From: an uncultured Bacteroidales bacterium | Lineage (GTDB): Bacteria; Bacteroidota; Bacteroidia; Bacteroidales; Paludibacteraceae | Assembly (NCBI GenBank): GCA_902784425.1 | Contig: CACZUS010000051.1 | Location: forward strand, 1-32,074 | Reading direction: 5' to 3' | DNA length: 32,074 bases | In this document: positions 1-7,907 of the stretch, one piece after another | Layout of the letters: each line of letters begins with the position of its first letter | How positions within the stretch are numbered: position 1 is the stretch's first letter | Notes under the pieces: generated by a model | Databases searched by the model: none | What the model was told of the DNA's origin: nothing | What the model saw: only the letters and a program-made list of their open reading frames with translations | Program-made: the position numbers and the translations under genes

Positions 1-2
1 AG

Positions 3-71
3 GTTGTCGAAGTTGGATGGAGTGATATAGAGGGTGTTCCTATAGGTATGTATGCCTGGAGTATTTCTTGA
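3..71 (+). CDS. possible 3' end of a truncated rightward reading frame
   Basis: Frame 3 is open from the window edge for 22 codons to a TGA at 69-71 and reads VVEVGWSDIEGVPIGMYAWS and two more residues. The residue mix looks like a protein C terminus, but it is too short to recognise and could be chance. A leftward promoter-like site lies just beyond it, which argues against a real rightward gene here. The upstream sequence outside the window would decide. Confidence 0.22.
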   Translation, partial: VVEVGWSDIEGVPIGMYAWSIS

Positions 72-400
72 TGAATTCCACATTAGAAAATCTGTTCGTG
101 AAGTCATTCTGATTCACATTCCTTTTTTCGTCAAAGGTATATCTATCTTCCCTTCCTAACAAATTTATGGGTGATTTTGTGAGATTGAAAAACAAAAAGA
201 ATAACTTTGGAGTGTTATTTATAACGGGCAACCGTTTTGTATTCGTCTTAACTGGTTCTTACGAATACTGAAACATGAATTTATAGAACCTTCCATAATT
301 TGTTCTGAGAATTTTATAGACTATATATAATTCTTTTTTATATTTGTTTTCCTTAATGACATTTTATTATCTCAATCCATTAAATTTGTCTTTTCCCATT
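72..400. other. intergenic region without a confident gene
   Basis: About 330 AT-rich bases. A 63-codon minus-strand open frame (40-231) has no recognisable content and is probably not a gene. The stretch holds a leftward promoter-like pair (132-163) and, near its right end, TATATTTG at 339-346, which matches the Bacteroidetes -7 consensus about 55 bp before the response regulator but has no good -33 partner. Nothing else is seen. Confidence 0.5.
132..163 (-). promoter_or_regulatory. leftward Bacteroidetes-type promoter-like site
   Basis: On the minus strand TTTG (complement of 160-163) is followed after exactly 20 bases by TACCTTTG (complement of 132-139). This fits the primary sigma factor consensus of Bacteroidetes, TTTG-N19/20-TAnnTTTG, at every defined position. 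Transcription would start near 125 and run leftward out of the window. No gene is visible in the remaining 120 bp, so the target would lie outside, behind a leader of over 100 nt. A chance match in AT-rich DNA is possible. Confidence 0.4.
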
Positions 401-1099
401 ATGAAAATACTAATTATAGAAGACGAGGTATCCTTACAAGATTTAATGAAACGTTCACTCACAAAAGAGAAACATACTGTGGAGAGCGTTTTTTCATTGA
501 AAGAGGCTCGATATAAAATTGGTGTCTACACATATGATTGTATCCTTCTCGACATAATGCTACCAGATGGAAATGGACTTCAACTCCTAAAAGAGATAAA
601 GGCCAACAAAAGAAAAGAAATTGTAATTATCCTTTCTGCCAAAGATTCTATTGAAGACAAAGTGACAGGACTTGAATTGGGTGCAGATGATTACCTTCCT
701 AAACCATTTCACCTGCTTGAATTGTCTGCAAGAATCAGAAGTGTAGCACGTCGCTCACAAAACAATGGGATTCATGGGTTCACTCTTGGAAACGTTTTTC
801 TCGACACAGATAAGAATTCCCTTCTTGTTAATAATGTTAATGTTCCTCTCTTAAAGAAAGAGTATCAAATACTTTCTTATTTCATACAACGCCCCAATCA
901 CATCATCGACAAAGCTTTACTCGCCGAACAAGTATGGGGCGACAGTGCCGATCAGTCAGATGATTTTCACTATGTCTATGCTCAAATAAAAAATTTAAAA
1001 CAGAAACTTGCCCATGCAGAAGCCACTATCGAGATCAAATCCATCTACGGATTCGGATATAAATTAATTTCAAAAGAAGATCGATATGAAGTTAGTTAA
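401..1099 (+). CDS. OmpR-family response regulator
   Basis: DNA-binding output protein of a two-component system, 232 residues. The N-terminal receiver domain (about 1-115) shows the acidic pair E7/D8, phospho-acceptor D51 in LLDIMLPDGNG, the conserved S79 and K101 in LPKPF. A winged-helix DNA-binding domain of OmpR/PhoB type fills about 130-225. The frame is open from a TTG at 344, but the protein family begins at MKILIIEDE, so ATG 401 is chosen. Its stop overlaps the start of the histidine kinase gene by 14 bp, so the two are translationally coupled partners. Likely targets include the PepSY-like and barrel genes just downstream, which is inference from position only. Confidence 0.93.
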   Translation: MKILIIEDEVSLQDLMKRSLTKEKHTVESVFSLKEARYKIGVYTYDCILLDIMLPDGNGLQLLKEIKANKRKEIVIILSAKDSIEDKVTGLELGADDYLPKPFHLLELSARIRSVARRSQNNGIHGFTLGNVFLDTDKNSLLVNNVNVPLLKKEYQILSYFIQRPNHIIDKALLAEQVWGDSADQSDDFHYVYAQIKNLKQKLAHAEATIEIKSIYGFGYKLISKEDRYEVS

Positions 1100-2375
1100 C
1101 CAAGTGACCATCCGCCTTTCCTTAGCCATCATTCCCTTAATGATTATCTGGGGAGCACTCTTTTATTTTAGAATGATGGAGGAGATAAATGATGAAACGG
1201 ATGATGCGCTGGATCTATACGCAGAACAAATTATCATACGAGTATTAGCAGGACAAAGACTTCCGTCTTCCACAGATGGGACAAATAACACATATATAAT
1301 CAAGCCTGTTTCGCAATCTTACGCAGATACTGTTTCTCGTCTTCGATATTTTAACGAAGATATATTCATCCCCGAAAAAGAAGAAACAGAACCAGCAAGG
1401 ACTCTTGTGACTATCTTTCAAGATAAAAATGGAACCAATTACGAATTACGTGTTAGTTCTCCCACGTTTGAACGTGATGATCTATTATATACTATACTAT
1501 ACTGGATTTCACTACTTTACATCACCCTTGCAATTTTAATTATCATTATCTGTATCTTTGTTTTTCGCACTTCCCTTACCCCCTTCTACAAACTTCTTCA
1601 TTGGCTCGATAATCATAAACCTGGAGGAAATAAACTGTATACCATCGACATTCAAACAAACATAACCGAATTCAACAAACTGAAAACAGCTGCTCAAAAT
1701 GCTGTCAATCGTTCTGAAGAACTCAGAATCCGTGAAAACGAATTTATCGGGAATGCTTCTCACGAGCTACAAACTCCTCTAGCTATCCTTAACAACCAGA
1801 TTGAATGGATGTTGGAATCCAACAATTTCAACGAAACGCAAATGACAGGATTAGTCAACATGCGTCGCACTCTTTCCTCTGTCATACGATTAAATAAAAC
1901 CCTCTTATTACTTTCCAAAATAGAAGGGAAACAATATTATGAGTCTGAAGAAATCAATATAAAATCACTAATAGAAGAACTAACAAACACTTACGCAGAC
2001 ATTTTCGAGTCGAAATCTATCTCAGTAGAACATAATCTATCTGACAATTGCACCGTCATGATGAATACAACATTAGCAAACGTTTTGTTTTCCAATCTGA
2101 TTAAAAATGCTTTTGTTCATAGTGACCAATATTCATTAATTCGTATATCATCAACGAATCACTCCATTTCCTTCTCCAATCAAGGAAACGAACCATTAGA
2201 CGAATCTTTGATTTTTAATCGATTTTATTCTAAACGCAGAAATAATAATTCTTCTGGACTTGGACTTTCTCTTGTTAATTCTATAGTCAAACTTTACAAT
2301 ATGAATTTGAAATATAAACACGATAATGGATGGCATCAATTTCTATTATCATGGGAAAGGAATAAAATTCTGTAA
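1086..2375 (+). CDS. membrane sensor histidine kinase
   Basis: Sensor partner of the preceding response regulator, 429 residues. Two membrane segments (about 10-30 and 135-160) bracket a periplasmic sensor domain of roughly 105 residues without recognised family. The dimerisation/phosphoacceptor motif ASHELQTPLA places the autophosphorylated histidine at H226. The ATPase domain has an N-box (NLIKNAFVHS, N341) and a G2 box (GLGLSLV from 391). The G1 box is weak: where DxGxGI is expected the protein has SNQGNE (364-369), and the F box is FNRFYS. This weak G1 is seen in some Bacteroidetes kinases, so activity is still likely. The signal sensed is unknown. Confidence 0.92.
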   Translation: MKLVNQVTIRLSLAIIPLMIIWGALFYFRMMEEINDETDDALDLYAEQIIIRVLAGQRLPSSTDGTNNTYIIKPVSQSYADTVSRLRYFNEDIFIPEKEETEPARTLVTIFQDKNGTNYELRVSSPTFERDDLLYTILYWISLLYITLAILIIIICIFVFRTSLTPFYKLLHWLDNHKPGGNKLYTIDIQTNITEFNKLKTAAQNAVNRSEELRIRENEFIGNASHELQTPLAILNNQIEWMLESNNFNETQMTGLVNMRRTLSSVIRLNKTLLLLSKIEGKQYYESEEINIKSLIEELTNTYADIFESKSISVEHNLSDNCTVMMNTTLANVLFSNLIKNAFVHSDQYSLIRISSTNHSISFSNQGNEPLDESLIFNRFYSKRRNNNSSGLGLSLVNSIVKLYNMNLKYKHDNGWHQFLLSWERNKIL

Positions 2376-2422
2376 TAATGAAAACTAAATTCAGCAAAAA
2401 AAAAGATATTTCAATTTCATTT

Positions 2423-2430
2423 TACATTTG
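2423..2430 (+). promoter_or_regulatory. candidate -7 element for the PepSY-like gene
   Basis: TACATTTG matches the Bacteroidetes -7 consensus TAnnTTTG, about 50 bp before the ATG at 2480 and inside the 104-bp gap after the kinase gene. No TTTG sits at the usual spacing upstream, which would fit an activator-dependent promoter, for example one driven by the adjacent response regulator. Weak on its own. Confidence 0.3.
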
Positions 2431-2479
2431 AGTTCGATATTTGTATCAAAATTTATGTTTAACTAAAATTTTTACGAAT

Positions 2480-2932
2480 ATGAAAACATCAAATTTCTTA
2501 AGACCACTTTTATGCATTCTTTTTGCATTTGTGAGTTTATTCAATGTATGGGCAGACAACAACAAACCAATAAGTTTTGATCAGTTACCTGCCAAGAGTC
2601 AGTCTTTCATAAAAGAATATTTCTCGAATGACAAAGTATCGCTTGCCGTTTGCGAAAAAGAATTTTTAGAAGTTCGTTACAAAGTCATTCTTACAAGTAG
2701 TGCCAAAGTTGAATTTTACAAAAACGGTGATTGGAAAGAGGTAACATGCAAGTTTTGTTCTGTTCCTGAAGAACTAATTCCTTCAGAAATTCTAAAAAAA
2801 ATAAAAGAACTCTATACTAATGTGAAGATCACTGAGATAGACAAAGACAATCGAGAATACGAGGTAAAACTATCCAACGGGATTGAACTGACCTTTAATA
2901 AAGAGTTCATCTTAACAGATATCGACGATTGA
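2480..2932 (+). CDS. secreted PepSY-like protein
   Basis: A 150-residue exported protein. A signal peptide (about 1-25, hydrophobic core LCILFAFVSLFNVWA) is followed by two PepSY-like repeats of the Bacteroidetes type: a helix FDQLPAKSQSFIKEYF then strands VRYKVIL and VEFYKNGDW, and a second unit VPEELIPSEILKKIKELY then EYEVKLSNGIELTF. Such proteins are common in Bacteroidales, often beside two-component systems, and are thought to act in the periplasm or envelope as binding or inhibitory proteins; no specific ligand can be inferred. The open frame begins at 2441, but the ATG at 2480 directly precedes the signal peptide. The barrel gene follows after 32 bp, so the two are probably co-transcribed. 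Confidence 0.8.
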   Translation: MKTSNFLRPLLCILFAFVSLFNVWADNNKPISFDQLPAKSQSFIKEYFSNDKVSLAVCEKEFLEVRYKVILTSSAKVEFYKNGDWKEVTCKFCSVPEELIPSEILKKIKELYTNVKITEIDKDNREYEVKLSNGIELTFNKEFILTDIDD

Positions 2933-2964
2933 AGGAAATAAAAAACATCTAATTAATTATTATC

Positions 2965-3690
2965 ATGAGAATAAAAAACTTGTTTCTAGCTGTCATTTCG
3001 TTAGGTGCAACTGTCAGCATGAATGCCCAAGAGGCGAAAAAAGGAGATTTCAATGTAGGTATAACCGCAGGAGCTGGTTTATCAACCATGCGTATGAATG
3101 ACCCGTATGACCTAAAAGATCCTGATGGAATCGCTAACATTCAAGGAGGATTGGTGTTCGATTATGCATTTGTTGACAACCTTTTTTTAGAGGCTGGAGT
3201 GACATACCAGCGAAAAGGTTACAAAACAGACGGAATAGGATATGAACACAGCAACGATTATTTTGAAATAGACGAAGAAACTAAAACATCTATTCATTAT
3301 GTTGCTGTTCCTCTGACTTTAAACTATCGCATCAATTTAGGAAACTTTGGATTAATTCCTCAAGCAGGTCCTTACGTAGGTGTCGGTCTAACTGGGAAGA
3401 CCACTACCGACTATACCCTAGATTTGGAAGATGCATCAATGCAACAGGTAGCGGAAGAAATGTTAGGTGATATGCGTAATAAGGCTCCTGAATCTAAAGT
3501 TTTCGACAATGAATATGCGAAAAGACTAGACTTTGGTTTTCGTTTTGGTTTGGGATTCGCATTTTCTCAGAAAACTAAGTTTACCGTAGGATATGATCTT
3601 GGCATTCTCGATCTTTATAGAGCCGAAAATCTAGATTATAAAACTAAACACAGTACCTTTTTCGGAACACTAACCTTCTACTTCAAATGA
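2965..3690 (+). CDS. outer-membrane beta-barrel protein (PF13568-like)
   Basis: A 241-residue protein with a signal peptide (about 1-21, cleavage after MNA) and a pattern of alternating short amphipathic strands: FNVGITAGAGLSTM near the N terminus, LFLEAGVTYQRKGYK, VAVPLTLNYRINLG, LIPQAGPYVGVGLTGK, FGFRFGLGFAFSQKTKFTVGYDLG, and a terminal strand FFGTLTFYFK ending in an aromatic then lysine. This is the usual layout of small eight-strand porin-like proteins in Bacteroidetes. Role unknown; it may be a stress or envelope-response target of the adjacent two-component system. It is followed by a hairpin that probably ends the transcript. Confidence 0.85.
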   Translation: MRIKNLFLAVISLGATVSMNAQEAKKGDFNVGITAGAGLSTMRMNDPYDLKDPDGIANIQGGLVFDYAFVDNLFLEAGVTYQRKGYKTDGIGYEHSNDYFEIDEETKTSIHYVAVPLTLNYRINLGNFGLIPQAGPYVGVGLTGKTTTDYTLDLEDASMQQVAEEMLGDMRNKAPESKVFDNEYAKRLDFGFRFGLGFAFSQKTKFTVGYDLGILDLYRAENLDYKTKHSTFFGTLTFYFK

Positions 3691-3722
3691 GATAAAAAAA
3701 TGTAAATAATGAAGTGAATGAG

Positions 3723-3787
3723 AACCTTAATTTCGTAACCCGATAAAAATAGTTATTAACTAAAATACTGCGAAATTAAGGTTTTTT
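3723..3787 (+). terminator. candidate rho-independent terminator after the barrel gene
   Basis: Perfect 13-bp inverted repeat: AACCTTAATTTCG at 3723-3735 and CGAAATTAAGGTT at 3771-3783, with the T run at 3782-3787. The loop is long (35 nt) and the stem is AT-rich, so it would be a weaker terminator than a compact one, but position and T tract fit the end of the 2480-3690 transcript. Confidence 0.6.
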
Positions 3788-3967
3788 GTATTTATATTAG
3801 TGAACATGATGTGTGTAAACTATAGATTATTTGTCTTAAAATTTTATTTACTATTTTCAAATCAATATTTTTCATGGTCTGCTCTGAAAAAAGTATTAAT
3901 TTTACACTCCAGTTCTGACTTTTTTTAGGGACAAAAAATATTTCATAATGCACAAAATAAATTTGAT

Positions 3968-6169
3968 ATGATGAAAATAAAATTAGTTGCATTAATTGTC
4001 GCATTTGCATTGTGTCAACCAATAGCGATCTTTGCCAAAGGAGAGAACAATAAAAAAAACAGCGAGAAGATTAATGTTGTCGAAGCATCGGAAACTAATT
4101 TCCAATTTGATGTTTTGACAAACGCTACCGCTGAACTGAAAAGTAAATTCTCGCCATATGAAAAAAGAAAAATATATAAAGACACCATCATTATTCCATC
4201 GAAAGTAAGAATCAATGGGTACGTTTATACGGTCACAAGCATCGCCGTCCAAACTTTTTGTGATTGTTCCGATATAACAAGAATCGAAATTCCTGAGGGG
4301 GTCATCCACATCGGGGAAGGTGCATTTGCTGGCTGTAAAAAACTGACAAGTATAGAGATTCCAAAGAGTGTCACGCATATTGAAGAAAATGCATTTTCTG
4401 TTTGTGACAATTTAAAACCAGGATTACTAATTTATAATAAAGGCACAAAATGTTATGGTTGGGTTGGAAACAAAAAAGAATGCACCAATGTTGTAATTCC
4501 GAAAGGGGTAAAAGAGATTGGACGCAAAGCATTTTCTAACTGTGAATACATGACCAACATTGATATTCCGAAAGGTGTTACTTGTATTGGTCCTGAAGCA
4601 TTTTGGCAATGTTCCAAACTATCCGACATAAAGATTCCAGAGAGTGTTGATAGTATTGGTTCTTTTGCCTTTCACCTTAACGATTTCGAGGGTCACTGTG
4701 CCATCAAACCAAGATTATTAATTTACCATAACGGCACAAAATGTTATGGATGGGTTGGGGAAATGGATGAAAATACTAATATAGTCATTCCTGACGGAGT
4801 AAAAAACATTGATAGTTGGGCATTTATTTGGCAATATAAATTAGCAAGTATAAAGATTCCTGAGGGTGTCATTACCATTGAAGAAGGTACGTTTGACAAA
4901 TGTGAAGGATTGAAAAGTGTTGACTTGCCATCAAGTATCAAGCACATAGGAAAGAATGCTTTTAGTAGTTGTAAAGAATTGAAATATTTAAAGATTCCTG
5001 AGGGAGTTGTTAGCATTGGGGAGGGTGCTTTTTATGACTGTGAAGAATTGGAGAGTGTCATAATCCCATCCAGTGTAAAAAGCATTGGAAATGAAGCTTT
5101 TCTGGGGTGTCAAAAATTGACTCTACTAGAAATTCCATTAAGCATAGAAGACATCGGTGTCGGAGCTTTTAATGGTTGTCATACTCTGAATCCAAGATTA
5201 TTGTTATATGACAATGGAACCAAATGTTATGGATGGATTGGTGACAAAATGAAGTGCACTCATGTCGATATTCCATCGACTGTTACGCTCATTAGAGAAT
5301 ATGCATTTTCAAACAGCTATTTGGAAAGTATAGAGATACCTCAAAGCGTCATTAATATTGGAAACGGTGCTTTCGCAGATTCGTATCGTTTAAAAAATAT
5401 AAACATTCCGGAAAGTATAGTTAATATCGGTGCCCGTGCATTTGCCAATTGTCAAGAAATCTCACCCAGATTGTTAATCTATAACAATGGGACAAAGTGT
5501 TATGGATGGATTGGAGACAGAAGAGAATGTACCAATGTTGTGATTCCAAGCACTGTAAAGGAAATCGGCGGAGCGGCTTTTGCAAGTTGTGATAAGTTGA
5601 CAAAGATTGAGATACCCAAGGGGGTAAATACTATCGGAAATCATGCTTTCTCAGGTTGTAATAATTTGAAAAATATTGAGATACCATCGAGTGTAAATTC
5701 TATCGGAAGCTATGCTTTCCTAAGATGTAATAATTTGGCAAGGATTGAGATACCATGGGAAATAAATCGTATCGGGAACAATGCTTTTGAAGGTTGTGAC
5801 AGTCTGCCTAGTAGATTGTTAACATACGACAACGGCACAAAATGTTATGGTTGGATGGGTAATAAAAAGAAATGTACCAATGTTGTGATTCCCAATACGG
5901 TAAAAGAAATTTGCGCCAATGCTTTTGATGGCTGTTCTAATATGACCAGCATAGTAATTCCAGAGGGGGTCACTTACATTGGGAAAAGAGCATTTAGTTT
6001 TTGTCCATTATTGAGAAAGTTGGAGATTCCATCAACCGTCACTCTTATAGATAAGGACATTTTTGAAGATCTTGACGCTTATGTGGTAATTCATAATTCG
6101 AAAGACAAAGTGAAATTTGTTGGAGAGGGCGATTTTAACAATTATCTTCATGTGTCGTACATAAAATAG
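3968..6169 (+). CDS. secreted BspA-type leucine-rich repeat protein
   Basis: A 733-residue surface or secreted protein. A signal peptide (about 1-24, MMKIKLVALIVAFALC to IFA) has no convincing lipobox. The rest is a tandem array of BspA/LRR_5 repeats of the form I.IP..V..IG..AF..C..L. At five points the array is broken by a second motif, LL.Y.NGTKCYGW.G followed by CTNVVIP, with the glycine of GTKCYGW at residues 159, 256, 417, 508 and 623. The C terminus (FNNYLHVSYIK) lacks a T9SS sorting domain, so it may exit by another route or stay periplasmic. BspA relatives bind host or matrix proteins in oral and gut Bacteroidetes and in protists; ligand here unknown. Either of two adjacent ATGs (3968, 3971) could start it. 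It stands alone between a terminator and convergent truA. Confidence 0.9.
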   Translation: MMKIKLVALIVAFALCQPIAIFAKGENNKKNSEKINVVEASETNFQFDVLTNATAELKSKFSPYEKRKIYKDTIIIPSKVRINGYVYTVTSIAVQTFCDCSDITRIEIPEGVIHIGEGAFAGCKKLTSIEIPKSVTHIEENAFSVCDNLKPGLLIYNKGTKCYGWVGNKKECTNVVIPKGVKEIGRKAFSNCEYMTNIDIPKGVTCIGPEAFWQCSKLSDIKIPESVDSIGSFAFHLNDFEGHCAIKPRLLIYHNGTKCYGWVGEMDENTNIVIPDGVKNIDSWAFIWQYKLASIKIPEGVITIEEGTFDKCEGLKSVDLPSSIKHIGKNAFSSCKELKYLKIPEGVVSIGEGAFYDCEELESVIIPSSVKSIGNEAFLGCQKLTLLEIPLSIEDIGVGAFNGCHTLNPRLLLYDNGTKCYGWIGDKMKCTHVDIPSTVTLIREYAFSNSYLESIEIPQSVINIGNGAFADSYRLKNINIPESIVNIGARAFANCQEISPRLLIYNNGTKCYGWIGDRRECTNVVIPSTVKEIGGAAFASCDKLTKIEIPKGVNTIGNHAFSGCNNLKNIEIPSSVNSIGSYAFLRCNNLARIEIPWEINRIGNNAFEGCDSLPSRLLTYDNGTKCYGWMGNKKKCTNVVIPNTVKEICANAFDGCSNMTSIVIPEGVTYIGKRAFSFCPLLRKLEIPSTVTLIDKDIFEDLDAYVVIHNSKDKVKFVGEGDFNNYLHVSYIK

Positions 6170-6217
6170 TCACATATCCTACCAACACTGAGATAATGTT
6201 TATCATATTTACCATTT

Positions 6218-6946
6218 TCAATACTCCACATCCACAAGGAATAACCCTTGTGCAGGTACCGACATGCCAGCAGCACAGCGGTCTTTCTTTTCAATGATGT
6301 CGCAAAATTGATCAACAGTTAGTTTGCCCTTCCCTACCTCAATCAACGTACCCACAATGGCACGCACCATATTACGCAAGAAACGGTTGGCTTTTATGGT
6401 AAAGACCATACCATACTCCGTAGGTTCCCATTGAGCATGATAGATTGTGCAATTATTGGTCTTTACATCTGTATGCACCTTCGAGAAACTGGTGAAGTCG
6501 GTGTAGTTCATCAACTTACTAGCCGCTTCATTCATAGCGTTCATATCCAAGGCAAATGTGTATTTGGCTGAATAATCTGAAAGAAAAGCTGATTTCTTTG
6601 TGGTGATATAATATTTATACGTTCTCGATTTGGCACTAAACCTTGCATGACAATCTGGCGCAACCTCGTAGATTGAATCAACAGCGATATCCTTTGGCAA
6701 CATGTTGTTCAACTTACTGACAATCAAACCCGTATCATCTATTTTTTCTTCCATGTCAAAGTGTGCGAACATACACTTGGCATGCACACCCGCATCTGTA
6801 CGTCCAGCCCCCACCAATTCGATGGGACGACGCAACACCACCGACATGGTTCGGGTCAGTTCAGACTGCACCGAGACGTCGTTTGGCTGTTCTTGCCAGC
6901 CATGATAATTTGTACCTTTATAAGAGAATTTGATGAAGTAACGCAA
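6218..6946 (-). CDS. truA: tRNA pseudouridine(38-40) synthase TruA
   Basis: Converts uridines 38-40 of the tRNA anticodon arm to pseudouridine. The 242-residue protein has the family N terminus RYFIKFSYKGTNYHGWQ and the catalytic aspartate D51 in GAGRTDAGVHA, plus the TKNN-like and FLRNMVRAIVGTL motifs of the C-terminal half; length is normal. The start is TTG (complement of 6944-6946): no ATG or GTG lies between it and the upstream in-frame stop, and the family usually begins MRYF. It is the last gene of the minus-strand run starting with ftsK, beginning 10 bp after the dapA stop, and it meets the BspA-like gene tail to tail. Confidence 0.95.
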   Translation of the reverse strand: MRYFIKFSYKGTNYHGWQEQPNDVSVQSELTRTMSVVLRRPIELVGAGRTDAGVHAKCMFAHFDMEEKIDDTGLIVSKLNNMLPKDIAVDSIYEVAPDCHARFSAKSRTYKYYITTKKSAFLSDYSAKYTFALDMNAMNEAASKLMNYTDFTSFSKVHTDVKTNNCTIYHAQWEPTEYGMVFTIKANRFLRNMVRAIVGTLIEVGKGKLTVDQFCDIIEKKDRCAAGMSVPAQGLFLVDVEY

Positions 6947-6956
6947 AATGGAAGAA

Positions 6957-7850
6957 TTAACATTTCACATTCAAGCCCTTCAACACCTCACGAATCTTCT
7001 CGTAAGTAACCATTCGAGTTGGAACAAGTGGTAAACGCAACTTGTTTTGAATATAACCCATCAACGAAAGCATACACTTTGCTCCTGCTGGATTACCATC
7101 CACAAACAACAAATCGAACAGATCCGTAAACTTCTGATGAATCACACGAGCAGACTCATAATCACCCTGTAAACTCAATCGAACCATACGACCAAACTCC
7201 TTAGGGAATGCATTTCCAATCACAGAAATGACACCTTGTGCACCCATAGTGATCAATGGATAGGTGATTCCATCGTCACCCGAGATAACCATAAAATCCT
7301 TTGGCTTACGTTTGATGATATCATTAATCTGATCCATGTTTCCACAAGCCTCTTTGATGGCTATGATGTTCTTAAATTCACGTGCCAATCGAATCGTCGT
7401 GTCAGGCAACATATTTACTCCTGTACGTCCAGGTATATTATACAATATCACAGGCACAGGAGAGTTCTCTGCGATTGCCTTAAAATGTTGATAAATACCT
7501 TCTTGAGATGGTTTGTTATAGTAAGGAACGACAGACAAGATGGCATCAATGCCAGTAAAGTCGTCGTTTTTCAATTTCTCAACAATTCCTCTTGTATTAT
7601 TTCCTCCACAACCAAGGACAATTGGCACTTTACCATTTACCTTGTTCAGGACAAATTGAATGACAGACTTCTTTTCTTCTTCCGATAACGTTGGGGTCTC
7701 TGCTGTCGTACCCAACACAACCAGATAATCAATACCATTTTGGAGCTGATAATCCAAAAGGTTTCCGAGTGCATCAAAATCTATGCTCTCATCTTCGTTA
7801 AAAGGAGTGATTAGAGCAATGCCTAATCCTGTAAATTTTGTCTGTGTCAT
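6957..7850 (-). CDS. dapA: 4-hydroxy-tetrahydrodipicolinate synthase DapA
   Basis: Condenses pyruvate with aspartate semialdehyde in the diaminopimelate/lysine pathway, supplying peptidoglycan precursor. The 297-residue TIM-barrel has the Schiff-base lysine K166 in IIAIKEACG, the catalytic tyrosine Y137 in VILYNIPGRTGVN, and the substrate motif GTTAETPTL (about 47-55). The open frame extends upstream to 7904, but MTQTKFTGLGIALITPF at 7850 matches the family start and the upstream stretch (HGFFYIFAFHYIG) does not. It sits 57 bp after the small unknown gene and 10 bp before truA. Confidence 0.97.
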   Translation of the reverse strand: MTQTKFTGLGIALITPFNEDESIDFDALGNLLDYQLQNGIDYLVVLGTTAETPTLSEEEKKSVIQFVLNKVNGKVPIVLGCGGNNTRGIVEKLKNDDFTGIDAILSVVPYYNKPSQEGIYQHFKAIAENSPVPVILYNIPGRTGVNMLPDTTIRLAREFKNIIAIKEACGNMDQINDIIKRKPKDFMVISGDDGITYPLITMGAQGVISVIGNAFPKEFGRMVRLSLQGDYESARVIHQKFTDLFDLLFVDGNPAGAKCMLSLMGYIQNKLRLPLVPTRMVTYEKIREVLKGLNVKC

Positions 7851-7907
7851 CTTTTTTCTTCTGCCAATATAATGGAATGCAAAAATATAAAAAAATCCAT
7901 GCATTCT

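Noticed and set aside
40-231. 63-codon minus-strand open frame near the left edge
   Set aside because: Its predicted start is upstream of the leftward promoter-like site, it has no family resemblance, and AT-rich intergenic DNA readily gives frames of this length.
3958-3965. TAAATTTG just before the BspA-like gene as a -7 promoter element
   Set aside because: A transcript from it would begin at or after the ATG at 3968/3971, so it cannot be the promoter unless a later start is used; the signal-peptide start argues against that.
4442-5894. Repeats inside the BspA-like gene as a DNA-level repeat element
   Set aside because: The similarity follows codon structure and protein motifs in one long frame, so it is a protein repeat rather than a mobile or regulatory DNA repeat.
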